Source: Streptococcus sp.
GTDB lineage: Bacteria; Bacillota; Bacilli; Lactobacillales; Streptococcaceae
NCBI GenBank assembly: GCA_003521145.1
Contig: DOTL01000035.1
Location: 1-7,738 of the forward strand
Length of the DNA: 7,738 bases
Reading direction: 5' to 3'
Notes under the pieces: generated by a model
What the model was told of the DNA's origin: nothing
Database searches by the model: none
What the model saw: only the letters and a program-made list of their open reading frames with translations
In this document: positions 5,265-7,738 of the stretch, one piece after another
Numbering within the stretch: position 1 is the stretch's first letter
Layout of the letters: each line of letters starts with the position of its first letter
Translations under genes and position numbers: made by a program

Positions 5265-5343
5265 ATAGAAAAAACAACCCTAACGAGTTGTTTGCAATCC
5301 TATTAAAAATTAACTGTATCTGGATCATCCTGAGTCTTAATGC
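5265..5343. repeat. Aldo/keto reductase 3' end and terminator, intact copy of the direct repeat
   Basis: This is the in-place partner of the diverged repeat at 4631-4710. It holds the last codons of the reductase gene, its stop codon and its terminator. The two copies lie in the same orientation, with the toxin-antitoxin pair between them. Confidence 0.75.
5269..5293 (-). terminator. Terminator of the aldo/keto reductase gene
   Basis: On the minus strand AAACAAC (5287-5293) pairs with GTTGTTT (5272-5278) over an 8-base loop, followed by a run of T residues. It begins 10 bases after the reductase stop codon. Confidence 0.8.
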
Positions 5344-6145
5344 CTTGAATCTTATTCAAGACTGTCATATCTTCCTCTGACAAATCAAAGTCAAAGATAT
5401 CCAAGTTGGCTTCGATATTTTTTGCTGTCACTGACTTAGGTAGTGGCAAGAAACCTTTTTGAAGACTCCAACGTAAGGCAACTTGAGCAACAGATTTTCC
5501 GTTACGTTTAGCCACTGCTTCAACGTCTTCATTTCCAAAAATGCTACCAGTGCCCAGTGGGCTATAGGCTTCAAGAAGAATATCACGCTCTTCGCAATAG
5601 GCAACCAACTCTTCTTGGGCACAACCTGGAGCCAATAGAATTTGGTTAACATGTGGCACAATTTCAGCGGTTTCAAGGAGAGCTTCAAGGTGATGATACA
5701 TAAAGTTAGACACACCGATAGCACGAATCTTACCATCTTTATAGGCCTCTTCCATTGCCTTCCAAGCACCTGCATTGCCAACCTTCCAAGCATCATTCTC
5801 ACGAAGAGCTTTTGGATTAGGCCAATGGATGAGCAAAAGATCCAAATAATCCACACCTAGTCTTTCGAGTGACTCATCAATAGAGGCTTTAGCCAATTCG
5901 TAATCGTGCTTGTCATTCCAGAGTTTAGTCGTTAGGAAAATATCCTCACGCGCCACATCACTATCTGCAATCCCCTTACCCACAGAAACCTCGTTACCGT
6001 AGATTTGCGCTGTATCAATATGTGTGTAACCAGCCTTAAGTGCGAAACTAACGCTGTTATAAGCTTCTTCCCCTTCTGGAATTTGCCAAGTCCCAAAACC
6101 AATTTTAGGAATCGTAACTCCATTTGAAAGTGTATATGTTTCCAT
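5303..6145 (-). CDS. Aldo/keto reductase (AKR5-like, 2,5-diketogluconate reductase type)
   Basis: A 280-residue cytoplasmic NADPH-dependent oxidoreductase with the TIM-barrel of the aldo/keto reductase superfamily, normal length for bacterial AKR5-type members. The catalytic tetrad is visible as D44 and Y49 in HIDTAQIYGNE, K74 in LTTKLW, and H107 in LLIHWP. The motif GKIRAIGVSNF and the cofactor-phosphate site LPKSVTAKNIEAN are both present. Members reduce aldehydes, ketoacids or methylglyoxal-type carbonyls; the true substrate is not evident. AAGGAG lies six bases before the start. The gene is transcribed alone from a TTGATT/TACTAT promoter. Its last codons and terminator also occur as a diverged copy at 4631-4710, beyond the toxin-antitoxin pair. 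Confidence 0.93.
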   Translation of the reverse strand: METYTLSNGVTIPKIGFGTWQIPEGEEAYNSVSFALKAGYTHIDTAQIYGNEVSVGKGIADSDVAREDIFLTTKLWNDKHDYELAKASIDESLERLGVDYLDLLLIHWPNPKALRENDAWKVGNAGAWKAMEEAYKDGKIRAIGVSNFMYHHLEALLETAEIVPHVNQILLAPGCAQEELVAYCEERDILLEAYSPLGTGSIFGNEDVEAVAKRNGKSVAQVALRWSLQKGFLPLPKSVTAKNIEANLDIFDFDLSEEDMTVLNKIQGIKTQDDPDTVNF

Positions 6146-6168
6146 CCTGTTCTCCTTTTCTTTTTTAA

Positions 6169-6197
6169 ATAGTACTATCTTAAAAAAGATAAATCAA
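6169..6197 (-). promoter_or_regulatory. Promoter of the aldo/keto reductase gene, with a palindrome in the spacer
   Basis: On the minus strand TTGATT (6192-6197) and TACTAT (6169-6174) are 17 bases apart. The spacer carries the symmetric TATCTT-N4-AAGATA (6176-6191), which could be an operator or a hairpin that helps end transcription from the upstream gene. Confidence 0.55.
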
Positions 6198-6213
6198 AAA
6201 TGCAAAGATTTGC
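6196..6213 (-). terminator. Weak candidate terminator of the TPR gene
   Basis: On the minus strand GCAA-ATCT-TTGC (6202-6213) is followed by ATTTTTG. The stem is only four pairs, so readthrough into the reductase gene is likely. It lies about 25 bases after the TPR gene's stop codon. Confidence 0.3.
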
Positions 6214-6238
6214 TACGGCTTGTTTGATGAATAGTTCC

Positions 6239-7405
6239 TTACTTCTTTTTCCGCTGCTTTTTAAAGACAACACCATTTTCTTTGAGGATTTCCATGCTCA
6301 CCTTTCCAACTCCTCTAATCGCTGCTACTTCCTCTTCCGTTTTCTTTTTAAAATCTTTAAACTCTATTAAGCTATGTTGACGAAGTATACGTTCCACACT
6401 TATTGAAAGACCTTGGAGGGCTTTGCTTGGTTCTATAATTTTTCCCCATTTTCTAATTAGTTTGTGTAATTGTGGATTTTTCTTTTTCGCAACATGTCTT
6501 TGTAGACGTTTTGCACGATATTTTTCGATTAACCAAGTAAAATAATATTCTGACTGGAACAGATCAACGACTTTATTAAAAACCATCAAAAGACTTTGCA
6601 TACTATTTGCTTCAAATAAGATAGGATTGACTTTAAGCGTTTCGGCAACTAGACACTCTTCATCACCTTTCTCAATCATTTTTAAATAATTTTCGAACTC
6701 TGATTTTTTTGCATAGAGAAGATCAAAATAGAAATCCGCATCCTCAATATGTCCCGTCATTAGTGAGACGGTCATCATTGGTACTATCATCAAATCTTCT
6801 TCATGATATTTCATTTGCTCACATTCGAAAAAGCTTTTAGCCTTATCAAACTCCTCCAGATTACAATAGGTAGCCATCAATTCGTAACGGACTCCCATGT
6901 GATCTTGAACATCTATCTCTAGGATCTCTTCAAATTCCTTAATAGCAAACCGCTTCATACTGTTTCTTAAATAAAAATTAGCGAGATTATACTTCAAAGA
7001 CAAATAAGGACACTCGTCAAGATTAGCCCAGCCCATTTTTGGACCTTGATCCCACTTGGACCTTTGCTCTTTTTCTAAAGCAATTAGGCCTTTTAGATGT
7101 TCAGGTGGACTTTGAAAAGTTAAGAGCATCTGCTTAGCATCAAGATTTTCAGGATTTAGTTTTAAAGCTTCTGTCAAAAATTCCTGACTTCTCGAAGGAT
7201 CTTCCTCGTAATAATGATAAGCCTCTTCAATGAGGTTCCAGTCTCTCTCCTGCTTTGAATCAGGGAAAGTGATCTCATCAAAAAGCCCTTGGTTGTATTG
7301 TCTTGCAAAATCTTCAAGAGCCATGTCCACACTGAGATACTCTGTAATATGTTCTTCTAAGAATGCTTCTGCTTTTTCTGTGAAGTCTTCAAAAGATGAT
7401 GTCAT
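6239..7405 (-). CDS. TPR (ST7-like) protein with a C-terminal RNA polymerase alpha-CTD-like domain
   Basis: A 388-residue soluble protein. The start at 7405 (MTSSFEDFTEK) is chosen because GGAG lies seven bases upstream; an in-frame ATG at 7459 has no good ribosome site. Residues about 57-97 (EEAYHYYEEDP...ALKLNPENLDAKQML) and 138-194 (KYNLANFYLRN...YCNLEEFDKAKSFFE) are TPR-like helix pairs. The layout, including HMGVRYELMATY, resembles bacterial ST7-like TPR proteins. Residues about 333-382 resemble the alpha C-terminal domain of RNA polymerase: LSISVERIL, then DFKKKTEEEVAAIRGVGKVSMEIL, a helix-hairpin-helix. A lysine-rich tail (KKQRKKK) ends the protein. Function is unknown; protein scaffolding plus nucleic-acid or polymerase contact is inferred. 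It stands alone as a unit. Confidence 0.8.
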   Translation of the reverse strand: MTSSFEDFTEKAEAFLEEHITEYLSVDMALEDFARQYNQGLFDEITFPDSKQERDWNLIEEAYHYYEEDPSRSQEFLTEALKLNPENLDAKQMLLTFQSPPEHLKGLIALEKEQRSKWDQGPKMGWANLDECPYLSLKYNLANFYLRNSMKRFAIKEFEEILEIDVQDHMGVRYELMATYCNLEEFDKAKSFFECEQMKYHEEDLMIVPMMTVSLMTGHIEDADFYFDLLYAKKSEFENYLKMIEKGDEECLVAETLKVNPILFEANSMQSLLMVFNKVVDLFQSEYYFTWLIEKYRAKRLQRHVAKKKNPQLHKLIRKWGKIIEPSKALQGLSISVERILRQHSLIEFKDFKKKTEEEVAAIRGVGKVSMEILKENGVVFKKQRKKK

Positions 7406-7688
7406 CAATCTTCTCCAATCTATGTTTATTTCTCTAATTTCTATTGTACATGTTTTCATAGAACATTACTATGGTCTCAGTGAAATCAACAACCTCTTAA
7501 ATTTTTATTGACAAGAATAGTCGCCAATCACAATATAATCTTCAAATTTCATCCAATGCTACAAAAGAATCATTAACGAATCGGGAGTGGTGTAATCCCT
7601 TTTCTTTATCAATAACTTTAACTCACTTTTTTATAATTTTGCTAGACCACTCTCATTTTTAAGGGAATTGAAAAATAAGTTATATTTT
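7406..7688. other. Gene-free region upstream of the TPR gene
   Basis: No convincing coding region is seen on either strand. A minus-strand promoter for the TPR gene must lie here but no clear -35/-10 pair stands out. On the plus strand a perfect TTGACA (7508-7513) and a perfect TATAAT (7534-7539) are 20 bases apart, an unusually long spacer. Two crossed pairs of complementary arms follow: 7583-7594 with 7643-7654, and 7596-7601 with 7661-7666. Confidence 0.5.
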
Positions 7689-7719
7689 AAAAAGGAAATA
7701 GAGGTCTGTTTCCTTTTTT
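7689..7719. terminator. Strong bidirectional hairpin terminator
   Basis: A perfect 10-base inverted repeat (AAAAAGGAAA at 7689-7698 with 7709-7718) can extend by a wobble and two more pairs to a 4-base loop. It has six T residues on the plus side and five on the minus side, so it can stop transcription in both directions. It probably ends a minus-strand gene right of the window and may also end a plus-strand transcript from 7540 onward. Confidence 0.8.
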
Positions 7720-7738
7720 CGGCTCTATAATTTCTGTA

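Noticed and set aside
4631..5343. Insertion sequence or CRISPR array around the toxin-antitoxin pair
   Set aside because: There is no transposase, no terminal inverted repeats and only two diverged repeat copies; the repeats are explained as a gene end plus terminator.
5428..5856. 142-codon frame inside the aldo/keto reductase gene
   Set aside because: Same strand but another frame of a gene with an intact catalytic tetrad; no ribosome site.
7499..7545. Minus-strand 14-codon frame starting MKFEDYIVIGDYS
   Set aside because: No ribosome site, stops at once after the start context, and no family recognised; it could be a gene remnant but cannot be supported.

Overview
The window looks like chromosomal DNA of a low-GC Gram-positive coccus, most likely a Streptococcus and plausibly of the salivarius/thermophilus group. 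This rests on base composition, strong AGGAG-type ribosome sites, TATAAT promoters (two of them TGC-TATAAT extended -10), and the protein set: a streptococcal-type DUF915 hydrolase, a YwnA-like Rrf2 regulator and a lactose/cellobiose-type PTS IIC protein. The species is an inference from style, because there is no rRNA or marker gene here. Every credible gene lies on the minus strand, so the window reads right to left.

In transcription order the layout is as follows. Positions 7406-7738 are a gene-free region with a strong bidirectional hairpin terminator and a possible plus-strand small transcript. At 6239-7405 is a TPR protein ending in a domain like the C-terminal domain of RNA polymerase alpha. 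At 5303-6145 is an aldo/keto reductase with its own promoter and terminator. At 4710-5169 is a RelB/RelE-like toxin-antitoxin pair with its own promoter, operator-like repeat and terminator. At 3915-4564 is a DUF1275 (YoaK-like) membrane protein gene broken by a one-base frameshift. At 3158-3790 is a nitroreductase. At 1675-2967 and 825-1688 is a two-gene operon of a PTS IIC-like permease and a membrane-anchored alpha/beta hydrolase, overlapping by 14 bases. At 195-644 is an Rrf2-family regulator. Positions 1-194 hold only terminators and inverted repeats.

The genes form short, separately terminated units rather than one pathway. The only clear partnerships are antitoxin with toxin and IIC permease with hydrolase. 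The reductase, nitroreductase and Rrf2 regulator could share a redox or electrophile-stress theme, but nothing in the sequence links them directly.

The most informative structure is around the toxin-antitoxin pair. The last codons of the aldo/keto reductase gene and its terminator occur twice, once in place (5265-5343) and once as a diverged copy (4631-4710) whose coding part begins at the toxin stop codon. The pair therefore appears to have been inserted at the 3' end of the reductase gene and now uses the second terminator copy. The antitoxin also lacks an ordinary start codon where its fold requires one. I saw no CRISPR array, transposase, tRNA, rRNA or phage gene. No clearly new defence or biosynthetic system is evident; the candidates worth checking are listed as findings.
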